Below, piece after piece: positions 35,617 through 47,745 of a stretch of 64,000 nt of DNA. A model generated the notes under the pieces. It saw only the letters and a list, made by a program, of their open reading frames with translations, did no database searches and was not told where the DNA came from. The stretch covers positions 2,255,501 through 2,319,500 of the forward strand of contig JAGFBZ010002033.1 in NCBI GenBank assembly GCA_018398805.1. The letters run 5' to 3'. The DNA is from Hirundichthys speculiger (taxonomy: Eukaryota; Chordata; Actinopteri; Beloniformes; Exocoetidae). Both the position numbers and the translations under genes were made by a program. Positions within the stretch are counted from its first letter, which is position 1; the number at the start of each line of letters is the position of its first letter.

Positions 35617-37690
35617 GATTTTTGTCACTGCAACTGTTTCAGTAGAGACAGCTGCTGTTTAGGATAAACGCTGATGTGAACAGAGTGCACTTCGAGCTTC
35701 TGTTAGATGCTTCTTTTATGTCCAATGATAATGTCCTCCCCTGTCACCAACTAATATTCTGATCACAGAATCTTCCAGAACAATGTAAACTTTCTAACTC
35801 TGTAAAACTTTCCAACTTTTATGTAAACTTGTATTTTACATGTTGCGTGATTTCTTATAATTAGTATTTTGTTGAACAAGGACATTTTATGAGCCAGTAA
35901 TGGGCTACACTATCCTCTAATTATGACAAACATTAAGTCTTTGCTTATTTCTCTCTCAACAGATACACACACCGCAGTCCTGATGGTTTTGTGTACTGGT
36001 GGCAGTTCTTTGCTATAAAAAAAGGATCTCCTGTCCAACAGCTGGCATTCAGAGATTGTAAGTAGACCTTCTATCCTTCTTTTTTTGCTCCTCATCTTCT
36101 TCTTATTTGACATACATAAGTGTGATAAGGTTTTTATGTCAATATTGTCAATATCAATCTGTGAGATTCTCATACAATAGAAAAATTCAGTCAAATTAAA
36201 AGATAAAAGGCTACTAATAAATTAGAATCATGTGAGTACAGATTCCTTCGCTTTTTTAGTATAACTTGTTAAAGCATACAAAAAGCTATTCGTAAAAGGA
36301 TAAGACACCAAATCTGCTGTGAATGAGCCACAGATAAAAGCTCATGTTTGCTTAAATGCATAACCCCCTTCTCAATGACTGATAATGCCATAAGAAGATA
36401 ATTGAAATGAGTCACAAATAGCAGTGGTTTATCCTCTACCCTTTCAGTTTTTCTGGTCTTCTTAAGAGTCATTGCATATATATTCCCATCAGAACTCTGT
36501 CCTGGTAGGAATTCTCTGTTTTTATGATATTGCAGTAAAGGTCATGCACACCAGTAGTGTGTGTGTATATCTGTTTGTATGTGTGCATGTATATGTGTGT
36601 GTGCACCCTCTTCAGCTTTGGCTCACATCTGCAATTCTACATTGATTCCATGCCAATGAGCAGAGAGCTCAAGCAGAGAGGGGACTTCTCTGTGACGACC
36701 AGGTGCATCAGCCGGTGGCTGCTGCGCGAGCCGAAAGAGGGAATAAAATAATGTTGCAGAGTAAAAAGCCTGGAATCAGTGCAGTGATCAGATATGAAGT
36801 AGTCATAACCAATTATATGTAAATAATCTAAATGAAATATCTTGATATGAAAGTATTTTTAAGAGTAAATTAGCTACTACTTTAAACTGCAGAACAGCAA
36901 ACACTCCATTCTGCACAGACTTGAATGTTCACTAAATTTGCATCTAAAATCTGATATTTGCAAATATTTGTTTAACCCAAACAGATTTTTATATCCAGTA
37001 TAATTCACTCACAGGCCCACTTTTTATCTTTGAGAGCATCTGTTTGTTGAGACCTCCTATATGCTGAATTGGAGTTAGAAAATTGGTTTTCTGAGTAGGT
37101 TGAAACACCAAACATGATTGATGATGTTTTTGAAAAATCTATGCATTAGATGGTCAACAAGAGTCATTTTGCCATTTTAATGCATTTTGTGTTACCACCA
37201 CATAATGTGGGCTGAACAAGTTGTGCTGATTTCATGAGTTCTGGGCAGCTTGGATTCCACCTGATATGGTAATTGTGCTGCACCACATTTTAATTCTTAA
37301 TTTTAGCTTAAACTATGTACAGTTTAGACAAATTAGACATTGAAAATAAAATTGGTTAAAAGGTGGGCACAATTATGAACAGAAGATGTGAAGATATTTT
37401 AGTCTGCATAAACAATACAGTAATACAGTCATTTTGAAACACACAATTAATAACAACAGTAAATGTTGTTGTTTCACAACAAAGACCTAAATGTTGTAAA
37501 ATAAGTTCAATTCGAAGGTTGGAAACTGTTTTGCCCCTTTAAACGTTCACCTTTAACAATTGTTCTGACATTTTTCACTGTTAGGGTTTGCCTTCACCCC
37601 ATGAGAACACGAAACAATATACAACATAAAATGTGAAATGTCACAGTTTTAAAGCCTTTATTGTGACATTTCACATTTTTGTGGTCTGGA
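35617..37690. other. no gene recognised
   Basis: Plain AT-rich sequence. At 36557-36751 a frame begins in a TG-rich run and ends in a GC-richer, charged stretch (RELKQRGDFSVTTR); it has no known motif. No repeat identified. Confidence 0.35.
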
Positions 37691-37691
37691 A

Positions 37692-37692
37692 A

Positions 37693-37728
<36 letters not shown>

Positions 37729-37729
37729 C
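37692..37729. repeat. (TG)n(TA)n microsatellite
   Basis: About 11 TG units run directly into about 6 TA units. Confidence 0.9.
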
Positions 37730-39207
37730 AATGCTACTGTTGGAGGAGAAAAACTATTGTCCTTTACCTCTCATGAGAGATTTGAGCAAACTGTGATGAG
37801 AAAGAAGCCACAGAAGACTCGTGATGCTGAGAAAAGACAACATAACTGCAGATGAACCAGAAACAAATCAAAAGTGTCTCTGATCTCCTGGAGTGAATAT
37901 AACCCACTGCTAAAGCATTTGAAAGATTTTGCTATCATTGGCGGAGAGAGGGGAGTTTGTTTTACTGCTTTTCAGTGTCTCTGTGTGTGGAATGCATGGT
38001 GATGCTCTCACCTGAAAATGTTATGGCTCAGTCTTTAAGAGTCTCTATGTGCACATGAATGAGTGCTCAGGGAAAACAAGAACTCAAATTCCAAAGATTG
38101 AGAAGTTATCAAGGCTGAGATGCCAAAAATATTAATTATGGGCTAAATATAGTATTTATCTGTTAAAATCTGTCTTTTTGCACATATGACAGTATTAGAA
38201 CACAGCAGCATCTGGCAGGACATCACCAACATGCAGGTTACCAGCTCTGAAGCTGTGGCCAAAATCAAATCTTTTCCAAATGTTTAGATCGAAGCTGGAC
38301 ATACTTGGATGACGCTGCACTGAACATGAGTGTTTTGCTCTTAGGCAAAAATACCCTCAGGTTGGGAAGTGTCTTTTACTATTTTGCTACACTAACATGG
38401 GAGTCAGTCCAGCACAATGGTTGTATCAATATAATTGATTCAATTTGGATTTACACTGGAGAGATCTTTCTCTCTGTCAAGCTGAGCTCAGGTTGCAGGG
38501 CCATGTTTCTTTCCTTACTATATTGACTCACTACACCCTGTTCAAAGTCGTTACAGACAGTATGAGTCAGATGAACTCGTCAAAGGCTAGACTGGTTCTG
38601 TGGTAGGAAGCATTTCCCAGATCAAAACCAGCAGAGAGCTTGTCCGCCTCTGTTGGTTTATTCTTATCTCAACACTGAGATCCTTGGCTCACTTCATACC
38701 TGACCTTTTGGTCAGCTCCTGCACTTGACTTTACTATTTACTCTTCCCCTCTTGAACTACTCCATATTTACTTCTTCCTCCCTCACATTTGTATATACAG
38801 TGGATACGAATTGCTTTTGTCACCTCTTGCGCCTTGCAATTGAAGCCCACAGAAGCCATCAAACATGGTGGATTTTCTTATCTCTAGCCCCTTGAGGTCT
38901 GAGGCTCAGAGATCCCTCAGATGCATTTCCTCTCTTTTTAGATCGAGAGATGCCAGTCTTTGAGTTGCTCACAAACCTGGGCTTGTGCCAACAAGGTGCT
39001 ATAGGAAAAAGGAGAAGAAGGGATGGGGTAAACAGTGAAACACAGATTGCAGTAAATAATCAGAGCTGCACACTGTGAGATTGCAATCGGACAATTACAG
39101 GTAACTGGTTCTTGTCTTTTGTGAAGCTGATTGAATTTAGACCGGGTCTTTCGATGAAATGTTCTTTACAAAAGTAGGATTTGTCTTTGGTAGTCGTTAC
39201 ATGTACA
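37730..39207. other. no feature recognised
   Basis: Plain sequence; the 73-codon frame at 38305-38526 has no motif. Confidence 0.4.
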
Positions 39208-39209
39208 TA

Positions 39210-39689
39210 CAGTAATCCTCCACACTTCGTGGTCTCAGCAATTGCAGTCTCAGTGCATTGTGGAAGTTAAAAAAATATTCATAGAAAAAAAATTCGAAAA
39301 AATATTCAAAAAAAATTCAAACAAAGCGCGCGAGGCTGAAGCGAAACCCATCACATCAAGAACGAGTCTCGGGAAGCAACAAGAGCCGACACAGGAGGCC
39401 CCATGAACGAATATTGAGACCTGTGATTGGCTGCTATGACGGGCATTACTGTACTGTCGGTTGTCTGTACGCTGATTGGCTGACACGTGTCCCCCCTTCT
39501 TCTATCTCTTCACTCTCGTCAGCTACAGAGGAGAGATCGTCAAAGTGAGTGTACCTTCCGTAGATGTTGCGTGCACGCGTACATGTATACTGCATGTACA
39601 TATACATGTACATGTACATCCACATCGTGGTTTTCACCATTCCCGGGGGGGTCACAGCCCCCATAACCGCGAAGTGTGGGGGATTACCG
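39210..39689 (+). mobile_element. Tigger-like MITE, copy 2, complete
   Basis: It starts 'cagtaatcctccacacttcg' and ends 'cgaagtgtgggggattaccg', an imperfect inverted repeat of about 20 bp flanked by TA (39208-39209 and 39690-39691). The interior includes a self-complementary block of 'catgtacatg' type repeats at about 39580-39622. It is the inverse of the partial copy at 1-364. The minus strand has an open frame (39250-39486) whose middle also reads open in copy 1 (shared SIFVHGAS and SCCFPRLVL). No relation to a known protein was seen. Confidence 0.85.
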
Positions 39690-39691
39690 TA

Positions 39692-40914
39692 TATGTATGT
39701 GTGTCTTTCAAGTTTCTGTCACACTGAGTGACACAGCGCTCCATGTAATCACAGAGAAGGGCCACTAATGAAATCATTATATATTCTCATCCTGACAGTC
39801 GCTTTTCTCAGTAAAAGAAATGACTAACGCAGGAGATGCATGTAACACGCTTAAAGGCATAGCAGTAATTGAAGTAGTGGCATTTGACAAGTGGCATGTA
39901 ACTCTAAACTAGTCCATTTCTCCAAGTTTATGCTGTTTGCCTCTTTTTCTCTGTTTCTGTAGTTAATTTTTCCATTCATGTTTTCCCGTTCACATTTGAT
40001 TTCAAGGGTCTACCAAGAAACAAACTGAGAACTGTTGTATTTGCAGTAAAATCTATTTAATATTGTGGTCAGATCAAGAATGCAGGCTCCTCTGTGAAGT
40101 CAACACTTGTTTTAATGTTGTTTGGTTGTAAAGCTCAACATCCTCATAAACAATGAAATGCCGAGGGCTGAAATAAAATCTCCATGTGTGGAGCTGCGCA
40201 ACACCTCTATACACCTTTGTATGTTTACCCACATTCCCTTGTTTTTCAGAATACTGATGAAATATGTACATTTGATACTGAGCAGGTCTAGCAGCTCTGC
40301 TCACATCTGAAATGCACCTTAGCTGAAAAACTTTCCCTCACAATATTGATCATCACAATATCAAAATAGATGAAAAAGATAAGTTAATTTTGTGAAATTT
40401 GGTGTGCTGTCTCAGAACGAACCATTTTGTGACAACTGACTTCAAAGGAAGCACTCTTATTTCCCATTTGAAAACGTAGCTAACTAAGTATCTTTTAAAG
40501 AACAGTTAGGTGTGGAACAACTCATTTACGCTTCCATGTCCAACCAACAGCATATGTCCGCCATAGCTGGGAATCCTACATCATAACTGCTGCCGTAACT
40601 TGACATATAGTTATCCAAAAATGTAGCTAAGTGTCTGGTTGAGAGTGGTTGAGAGCATTTTCCACTACTAGTTTGTCTTCATCCCTTTCAAACAGGGCAG
40701 AAACTAAAAATGCTACAATGTCAGTAATGTCAGTATCTGTATGCTTTTGTGGTTTGGTAATATTTCACTAAATAAAAAAAAAAAAAAAAGTCTGTCTCAT
40801 TAAAGGATGCTTTCTGGAAGGCAACATGTGCTGCTACAAAACCTTGAGAAAGTGTTCAGCATGACTGCTTAAAACTGTTATAGTGCAGGTCTGGTTTTCA
40901 ATCAACGGTATCCT
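39692..40914. other. no feature recognised
   Basis: Plain sequence with an A tract at about 40771-40788. Confidence 0.4.
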
Positions 40915-41526
40915 GCTTTTCATTGAGCTCCACTGGCCACCGCTGCATCAGTTTTAAGTGACTTGTGCGTGTCTACAAAGTGATGGCTGGGTCTGCGCCC
41001 GCTTATCTACACACTCATTAAGACCACCGGGCTCCTCCGAAAGGACATTGCTTAGCAGCGCCGCTCCTTCACATGTGGCAATCCAGATTATTTGCATTTG
41101 CAGTCCTCTCATGGTGGAACGAGTTATCAAGCGCTACCAGAGCAGGGCCATTCTTCTCTATTTTGAAGAAGCTCTTGAAAACCCAAGTCTTCCAAAAATA
41201 CCCTCTCAGCTACACATCTACCTGCGCAGCACTCCTAACAGGCACTTACCTGCACTTCTCCCTCCTCTTTTCGACTTCTTTCTGCTTCGTCTACTCTATC
41301 TGCCATCTTCTCCGACTGCTCTTCACCTCCACCTTTACAGTCTTCTCTTTACTACTGTCTGTTCGCTTTCTTTTTACACTTTTTACTGTTAAGGAAGCAC
41401 AGAGCACTCCACCCTCCAGCAGTCTGTAGTAGATTTTAATGTTCCTTACTTGTGGGTGCTCAGTGATGTAGTTTGCCTATCATCATTCTGTAAGTCACTT
41501 TGGATAAGATAAGATAAGATAAGATA
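40915..41526 (+). mobile_element. CR1/L2-type LINE, 3' end with reverse transcriptase C-terminus
   Basis: Translation around 40930 gives ELHWPP, and from 40971 VYKVMAGSAPAYLHTH. After one TAA the same frame continues to RLFAFAVLSWWNELSSATRA and FFSILKKLLKTQVF. This is the region after the catalytic core in CR1/L2/Rex-type LINEs ('LHWLP', 'APAYL', 'WN.LP', 'FK..LKT.LF'). The 3' region is pyrimidine-rich and ends 'gtaagtcactttggataaga' in a (GATAA)n run (41506-41526), as expected for a LINE of this kind. It is 5'-truncated and dead. Confidence 0.75.
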
Positions 41527-41580
41527 TTCCTTTATTTGTCCCACAATGGGGAAATTTACAAATAATAAAAGTGTCTTCTT
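41527..41580 (+). mobile_element. possible second LINE/SINE tail
   Basis: 'attcctttatttgtcccaca' and 'atggggaaatttaca' resemble the fish 'tttattgatcccgaagggaaatt' repeat motif, directly after the (GATAA)n run. Confidence 0.4.
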
Positions 41581-41653
41581 AATGGCTGTATATAGATGTA
41601 AATGTAAAGGCCAGTCGAAGGACTGATGCTGTATATAAAAAAAAAACAGCCTT

Positions 41654-41829
41654 GGCCCACCCGGTGGTGCAGTGGTTAGGGCGGGCAGCCCATGTACAGA
41701 GGCTACAGTCCTCAATGCAGCAGTCACGGGTTTGACTCCCGGCCCACTGCATGTCCTCCCTGTTCTCTCTCTCTGCCCCCTTTCTTGTCTGTCTTCACTG
41801 TCAATAAAGGCCACTAGAGCCAAAAAATT
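41654..41829 (+). mobile_element. tRNA-derived SINE
   Basis: The 5' part has an A-box-like 'ggtggtgcagtggttaggg' (41662 onward) and a B-box-like 'gggtttgactccc' (41728-41740). The body has 'cactgcatgtcctccctg' and a CT-rich stretch, and the tail reads 'gtcaataaaggccactagag' followed by A-rich sequence. This is a common percomorph SINE layout. The internal polymerase III promoter boxes look well preserved, so this is among the younger elements here. Confidence 0.8.
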
Positions 41830-42009
41830 TTAATAAATACATTAAAAGAAAAAACAGCTAATAGTCCAAACAATTTATTGGTCTACCACTTACATCATCA
41901 CTATATTTTCTGGATCTTAATAAAGACACCTGAAAAATTATCACTTTATCCTTGATTTGGATTTATTATTATAATTTTAGTTAATGATATTTGCTTGGGG
42001 GTCATGCTC

Positions 42010-42070
42010 TGAGACAATTAACATTGTAACAGACGCTATACGAATAAAACTGAATTGAACTGAATTGAAA
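42010..42070 (+). mobile_element. LINE 3' tail fragment
   Basis: 'agacgctatacgaataaaac' followed by 'tgaattgaactgaattga' resembles the 'gcgctatataaataaa' plus (GAATT)n end of CR1/L2-type LINEs. Confidence 0.55.
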
Positions 42071-43412
42071 AATAAATATGGATTGTTCTTTGAAGCTTGA
42101 TGAAATAAGACTAGGGCTGCTGAGACTTTTGTCTTGTACTGTATGGGGGAGCCCGACTGCCAGAATAACTTTTGAAAAAATAACCCCTTGTGTGGAATAA
42201 AGAAAAACAAATTGTTTAAAAAGGATTACAAGTGTGTAGATGTGTAACACTTAATTTAAAAATGATGTACTGGTAATGTGTCTTCTAATGTTTGTTTGTT
42301 TGTTTGTTTTTTTTGTTTATAGAATTCTTATATTTTTTTGAATATTCCTTTTTACTTTTTGATAATTTTATGCTTTTCACAATACTTCCTTTACCTGACA
42401 GCTTTGCTTTGTAGATTTTTTCCAGAATGTTTGAATATGAATGAATTAAGCATTTTGTTAAAGATTAAATCTGTTATAGAAATATTGGTGAAATATCTGG
42501 CCAATTAAATGTACCTCTGAATTCCATCTGAGTCTACATTTTACGTGTAGAAACCCAAAAAATTTAAAATAAAAAAATCAGTTGAAGTTTTTCAGATGTT
42601 TAAATTTGCGACCAGTTTTGCCATTTCCTCTGTTTGGTTACAGGACAAAACGAGTTTTATGACTGGATCTCTGTGAGCTGCCCTCATCAATACCAATAAT
42701 GCCATCATTCTTAACTCAATTTATGCAGTTACATTCACTATGTTTTTGTACAGTGCTGTTTAAGAGCTTTTGCGTCAGAAAAAAAAATAAATAAAGCAAT
42801 GAGCCTGGATAATATTATTTGAGAGTAACAATGACTACAGCAAAAAACAAACACACTATGTACAATGTGATTGCAAAAAAGATCGTCACCAAGAAACTGA
42901 ATGATAGAATATTGAAGAGGTCTGATGGAGAACCAGAACCTCTGTTGTCTCTGTTGTGTTTAATGGAAAAGCTGGGATGAACTGGTCATGATGGAGATTA
43001 GTTTGTTTCACCTCCTGTCCCTCACCAGTTTCAATGTCTCCAGGTTCTGTTCAATGATTTTTCGAGGCTCGTGATTGAATTTATTGATCCTGCTGAAATC
43101 TCGATCTGGTGCTGCTGTCCCGAAAGACAGCACTTGCGAGCACAGACTGGTAGATATTGCCAACATTTTATTGTGCACATTTTAGAAACTAAGCTTCACT
43201 CATAAAGTAGTTGGCTAACTTATCCTTTTTTTTCATGCTCTTCACTTTCATTTTTTCCACACACAGCACTGGCGAAAACATTAACCTCCTCATCCATCAA
43301 AGTTGAAGTGTGTGGCAGTACTGGGCCGCTCGGGGTCCCTTCCAACAGAACAGAGCATTGCAGTGAATAGAGAAAAACATTTTTATGACAAGATAAAACA
43401 CTTGAGTGCAGC
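42071..43412. other. no feature recognised
   Basis: Plain AT-rich DNA with a (TGTT)n run at about 42288-42312. Confidence 0.4.
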
Positions 43413-44340
43413 AGGGGCCTGTTTCAGAAAGAAGGTCCAACAATAAAACTGAAAATCACAGAACCATCTCTGAGTCAACAAACTGAGTTAAGAAAGTGAG
43501 GTTTTGGTTTCAGAACTGTGTTTAGAGTTGGTCCAATCAGCTCTGAGTATGTTGATGCTGAGTGGTGAAGGAAAGACAGCTGATGTGGAAAAAAATTACA
43601 GAGTGAATGTATAATTCAAATATTTGGTACAAAATAAAAAGAAAAAAGAGAAAAAAAACGCTAGTAGTAGCATAAGTAAGTAGTTCATGATGTATAAAAA
43701 ATGTTGCCAAAATTAACAAAGAAAAGCATAATTCAAGGTCTAAGACAGCCTAGTCTATGTTCAGCATCCCCGTTGTTATTAAAGCAACTGACATTTGCAA
43801 ATGAATAATAGCTAATAAAATAAAGTAACCCAAGGTATTTTGTGTGAAATGTGGCCACATGATGGGTGATATTTGTGAGGCACGAAAGAATAAGATCACG
43901 TAGGTCTTTATAAGTCATGTAAATGCAAAAAAAAAAAAAAAAATGGTGGACCTGATGTTAAAAAAAAGTTCTTTGGGTATCACAAATAATAAACCATTAA
44001 GATCCTTTACTTTCCCGTCGCAAATGCGACATGTCATCTTTCAGTCGTCTCCAAAATGCGCATTATATGGTCAATTGCCCGGTGAATATGAACTTGTTTC
44101 AGCTTCATGAAGACGAGGAGACAGAAAGAAACTCAGGATATGTGGAAGTAAACCTGCTTTAGGTCAGGTTTAGCTCACAGGCAGTTACCGTGGCAGCAGA
44201 CTCACCTTGGTTTCTGAAACCAGCTAAGCTGAACCCTTTTGCTCGGGGTTAAGTTACCTTGCTTTGTGAAACGGAAAACTCCGAGTTCCAGTTGAACATA
44301 CTCAGAGTTTCAACATAACCTGTTTTCTGGAACGGACCTC
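43413..44340 (+). mobile_element. PIF/Harbinger-type element, copy 2
   Basis: It starts 'aggggcctgtttcagaaag' and ends 'cctgttttctggaacggacc', an imperfect inverted repeat with 'actccgagtt' / 'actcagagtt' motifs near the right end. It shares internal blocks with copy 1 at 34748-35616 in the same order and orientation ('ggtgaaggaaagacagctga'; 'aaatgcgcattatatggtca'). The Myb-like frame is more decayed than in copy 1. An A tract lies at about 43929-43943. Confidence 0.65.
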
Positions 44341-44775
44341 CAGTGTGTCTCCCCAGTCCCAGCACACCACTCCTAAGAAAAGAAGAGAGCTGCTTAACAG
44401 TTTGGAGCAGCTGCGTCAAATAGTTTCTTCCAGGCAATGTTCCTGGATCCACCGCTCCAAAACTCTCCTTTCAGCTGAGCAGCAACAGCAGCTCACCACC
44501 TCAGTGGGTTTGGTCAGAGAACTTGACCTCAAGTTGACCTACATCTCCTTGGTGACGATGACATTTTGGAGCAGTTGACTCCTGCAGGACCACTCCACAA
44601 GGTTGCCCACAAGTTCCTGCACGCTGACTCCTGCTCATATCTGATACACCCCACTGCCGCAAAGCCATCACCTTCTGCAGGTTGCAGAGTGAACAGAAAT
44701 GAAGACACAACAGTTCCCTGTAGAGCTTCGGTGCAGTCAACAAACGCATCACTGAAGGGGCTCAGCAGCTACTGA
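44341..44775 (+). pseudogene. unidentified coding-like relic
   Basis: Immediately after the Harbinger end, a frame (44345-44578) reads KKRRELLNSLEQLRQIVSSR and SKTLLSAEQQQQLTTSVGLV, then RELDLKLTYISL. The continuation reads better one frame over: GDDDILEQLTPAGPLHKVAH, then KFLHADSCSYLIHPTAAKPS, with a stop at 44773. The codon-like quality across a single shift suggests a decayed protein-coding sequence of at least 140 residues, helical and Gln/Leu-rich at first. I do not recognise the family. It could be a processed pseudogene or part of a retroelement, since a LINE-type tail follows at 45150. Confidence 0.4.
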
Positions 44776-45149
44776 GGCCTGTCCAGAAGATCAGTAATAT
44801 TACCTGTGGTCCGTTCATGATGCACCTCTAACTCTACTAATGTTTCACATTTGACGTTAAAGAGATAGAAACAGAGTTTCCAATGCTTCATTCTACATGT
44901 TTCTACATATCGTTACTTCACAGCAGTGCCAAGCCAGGTGTTTTGATATTTGGATATTTATTTATTTAAATAGAAGTACTTCATCCTTTTTTTTTTTTTT
45001 TCTTTCTTTTAAGAGACAAAAAAAAGAGGGAGTTTTGTTTTGTTTGTGGTGCATGGGGGGGTGAGGGGTAATGGGAGGAGGCTTTGCGACTTTGGGGTGT
45101 GTGACGGCTTTTACTTTTGTTTTAATGTTTTAATTTTTATCTTTTTTTT
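44776..45149. other. no gene; homopolymer tracts
   Basis: T tract at about 44988-45002, a G-rich stretch at 45050-45085 ('gtgcatgggggggtgagggg') and a T tract at 45142-45153. This may be the 3' untranslated part of the retroelement whose tail follows. Confidence 0.4.
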
Positions 45150-45232
45150 TTTAATGAAAAGCACTTTGTGTTGCCTGAGGGCATGAAAAGCGCTCTATAA
45201 GTAAAGTTTGATTTGATTTGATTTGATGTTTA
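45150..45232 (+). mobile_element. LINE-type 3' tail with (TTTGA)n
   Basis: 'aaaagcactttgtgttgcct' and 'gaaaagcgctctataagtaa' followed by repeated 'tttga' is the usual 3' end of CR1/L2-like LINEs in fish. Confidence 0.65.
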
Positions 45233-45424
45233 CACAGACTGTTTAGAACTTTATTAGTTATCTAGGAAGATGTGAATTTTCACAACATGATTAAGTTGAG
45301 ATTATTTAGAATTTAGCGACACTATGTGTGTGTGTTTGTGTGTTTCTTCTTTTTTGGCATGGTATAATTGTAACTTTCATTTATGGATTCAGCAATTAAA
45401 CATGTTCACTATCAGTGTTTTCAG

Positions 45425-45710
45425 AGGTGCTCTTGAGCTCATGCAGTGATTTTCATTCCAGAATCTTTGCTGTCTGAAGGCCTGAAGGTTGTAGTTGATC
45501 AATACGAGCTTTCAAACTCGTCCCTTGACATTATGCTCTGCAGAATGAAACCCCAAATTCATTTGTGTGAAACTGTTGAACCATTTGTCCCATTTGTTCC
45601 TATCGTTCCTGTCATCTTTCTCAGAGTGATAACCATTTGCCATCCTCTTCTGGAAGAGTCAGCCTCTCTAGGATGTTCATGTTACTAGCCTGTTTCCACT
45701 CTATCCAGTT
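45425..45710 (-). pseudogene. Tc1-like transposase relic, N-terminal part (family B)
   Basis: It shares 'tgagctcatgcagtgat' and the following pattern ('gaaggcctgaaggttgtagt', 'cgtcccttgacattatg') with the relic at 17590-17912, in the same minus orientation. It ends with 'tgttcatgttactagcctg', parallel to 'agtcatgttactggtctgtt' there. Divergence is high and no frame is open. An 80-codon plus-strand frame over it (45446-45688) is a shadow. Confidence 0.6.
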
Positions 45711-47206
45711 AATTATCAAATTAGTTTAGAGATGTGACTTTTATTTGATCTCTTTTCTGTCTCTTTCTTTTCTTTTTTTCTTGTAACATTACACAATCTC
45801 TCCAGCCTGTCCATTGGCTCAGTTGCAACTTTAAACATTTATACTGGTATTAAATCAGTAATACAGTGTTACATTTAAAATGTGTCACCACATTTTTCAA
45901 GGTGCAGTGATTTAAATCCAACAATCAAATTAACAAGGACATACATGCAGCATGCCAAACTGTGAGAAGGGCTGAACACTTGGCAAACTTCACCATCTCT
46001 GTCAGTTTTATGATTGAATTTGGCATGCAGCCGCTGCAAAATCTAGATTCAAATGTATTAATCCTTTAGCACCTCCACTGCAGGAGAGTAGACTTTCAAC
46101 ATCAATGCAGGCAACTAAAACACCGATGCACACAAAGATAAGAGTGATGCTGAGAGAGAAGATTTAAAAAAAAAAAAAAAACAATCTCACACAGGTTTGA
46201 AGCAAAGACAGGAACAGTCCTGCTTCAGTGCACATCTGTGCACCTGCAAACACATGCATGCAGTGACACAATGCAATAATTGCATTACAAAGAAAAGTAA
46301 TAATTATCTTTATAACAAAGAATTAAATAATTGACAAAATAAAGTAAAAGGGTTTCTGAACCAATGTGAGTCAATATGAATTCTAATCAATGCAATGAAA
46401 AACAACTTCTTGGCAATAAACTACATTGTGTTTGAAAATATGGAAAATGCTCCAGGTGTGCTCAACGAGTGTTTGAGCAGCTATAAAGACACGCAGCTGT
46501 ATAAGAATGAGGATGTATTATCAGGGGTTTGTGCGGTGTATCATCTTAGTCATAACCTCTCCTTGTTCCTCATCCCTGAGGCTCACAGCTGCCGCACTGG
46601 AGACAATGCTTAGCTCTTTCCACAGGTTGCTATGGCGATCACAGGCCTAAAGGATATGTAAATCACCCCTCTCTGACTCCACAGGTATTAAAAAAAATGC
46701 CAGCATTTATTCTATTTGTATAAAAGTAAAATATTATTGCAAGACACAGCAGCCAGTAATGAGATCATAATAAGTGATTGCAGAACCCTTTTGCTGACTG
46801 ATAAATCATGTTTTCATTTAAAATGAGAATTTGTAAATTACAGTTTCAGAGCTTCAGAAATTTAAATGGGCATGTTTGAAAATATAATGGTGAGATCAGT
46901 AAATTCTTATCTTTTATAGCCATTTTCTTTGCTATTTGTTTTAGTTTATTGTTTGTTTGTTTTTTTTTATTGTGAGCCAGAAATTTCCACACAGACAAAA
47001 CAACACAGATACCTACTTTCATGACTGTCTTTATTCTAAACCAACAGAATGAAATGCAAACAAGTGTGTGTATCTAATGGAAGTTTAGTTTCAAAACAGC
47101 TGACAGTTTCAAGACAGTATCCTCCAAATCGCCAACACCATGCATCTTAAGTTCCCTTGCAGTTTCCACATAGCAAAGAAACAGAATTTGAGCTTGAAAT
47201 TCTTAT
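45711..47206. other. no feature recognised
   Basis: Plain AT-rich sequence with an A tract at about 46165-46181. Confidence 0.4.
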
Positions 47207-47745
47207 AGGTCCTATATTATGCTTTTCCTGACTTTCAAAGGTTCAAATCTGATTTAAACTATGATGTGCCCAGTTTTCAGACCATCTAGCTGTCATTTTA
47301 AGAGGTGCATGAATTATTAAGCAGTAAAAAATTTTGAAAGTGCAGGCAAACAAGGAGCTTATGTGATTTCTTTTGTTGTTGTTGTTCTTCTGAAGAAGGG
47401 AGAAATTGCATATGCAGATTTTTCTTTTAAAATTCAAGCACAGACCATGTTATTCAGTTCAAAAGGAAACATCCTCCAATTGTATCTGTTGCCGTGGGAC
47501 TTGATTGGCAGTAACGTGTCTGATTGCTGTCACTTGTTACCCTCCTAAACCAGAGTGAGGGGCAGCAGAGGGAAGGGGGGAGACCGAACACCGTATTCAA
47601 CCATAGCACATAGAAAATAGAGCTTTCATTAGCTGGACAATCGAACAGACTCAGAGAGTTTTTAAATCACGATTCAAGTAAAATGACTCTGTTGTGGTAC
47701 TTGTTCAATGTGAATAGGGATTAAAATGGCGTAATATGGGATCTT
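47207..47745. mobile_element. possible TIR element of unknown family
   Basis: The left edge 'aggtcctatattatgc' and the right edge 'gcgtaatatgggatct' are inverted repeats matching at 13 of 16 positions, about 0.5 kb apart. Fish MITEs with 'ggtcccatattatgc' ends are known to me. No clear target duplication flanks them, so the call is tentative. Confidence 0.45.

Noticed and set aside
36557..36751. Possible host exon with a charged C-terminal stretch
   Set aside because: The frame begins in a TG microsatellite, no splice acceptor is convincing, and no motif is recognisable.
40958..41429. Two overlapping frames of 144 and 118 codons
   Set aside because: The 118-codon frame is the C-terminal tail of a CR1/L2-type LINE plus its pyrimidine-rich 3' region. 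The 144-codon frame is its shadow.
41654..41745. A functional tRNA gene
   Set aside because: A-box and B-box are present, but the sequence does not fold as a complete tRNA and continues into a SINE body and tail.
41446..41823. 125-codon minus-strand frame
   Set aside because: It covers a tRNA-derived SINE and a (GATAA)n run in antisense.
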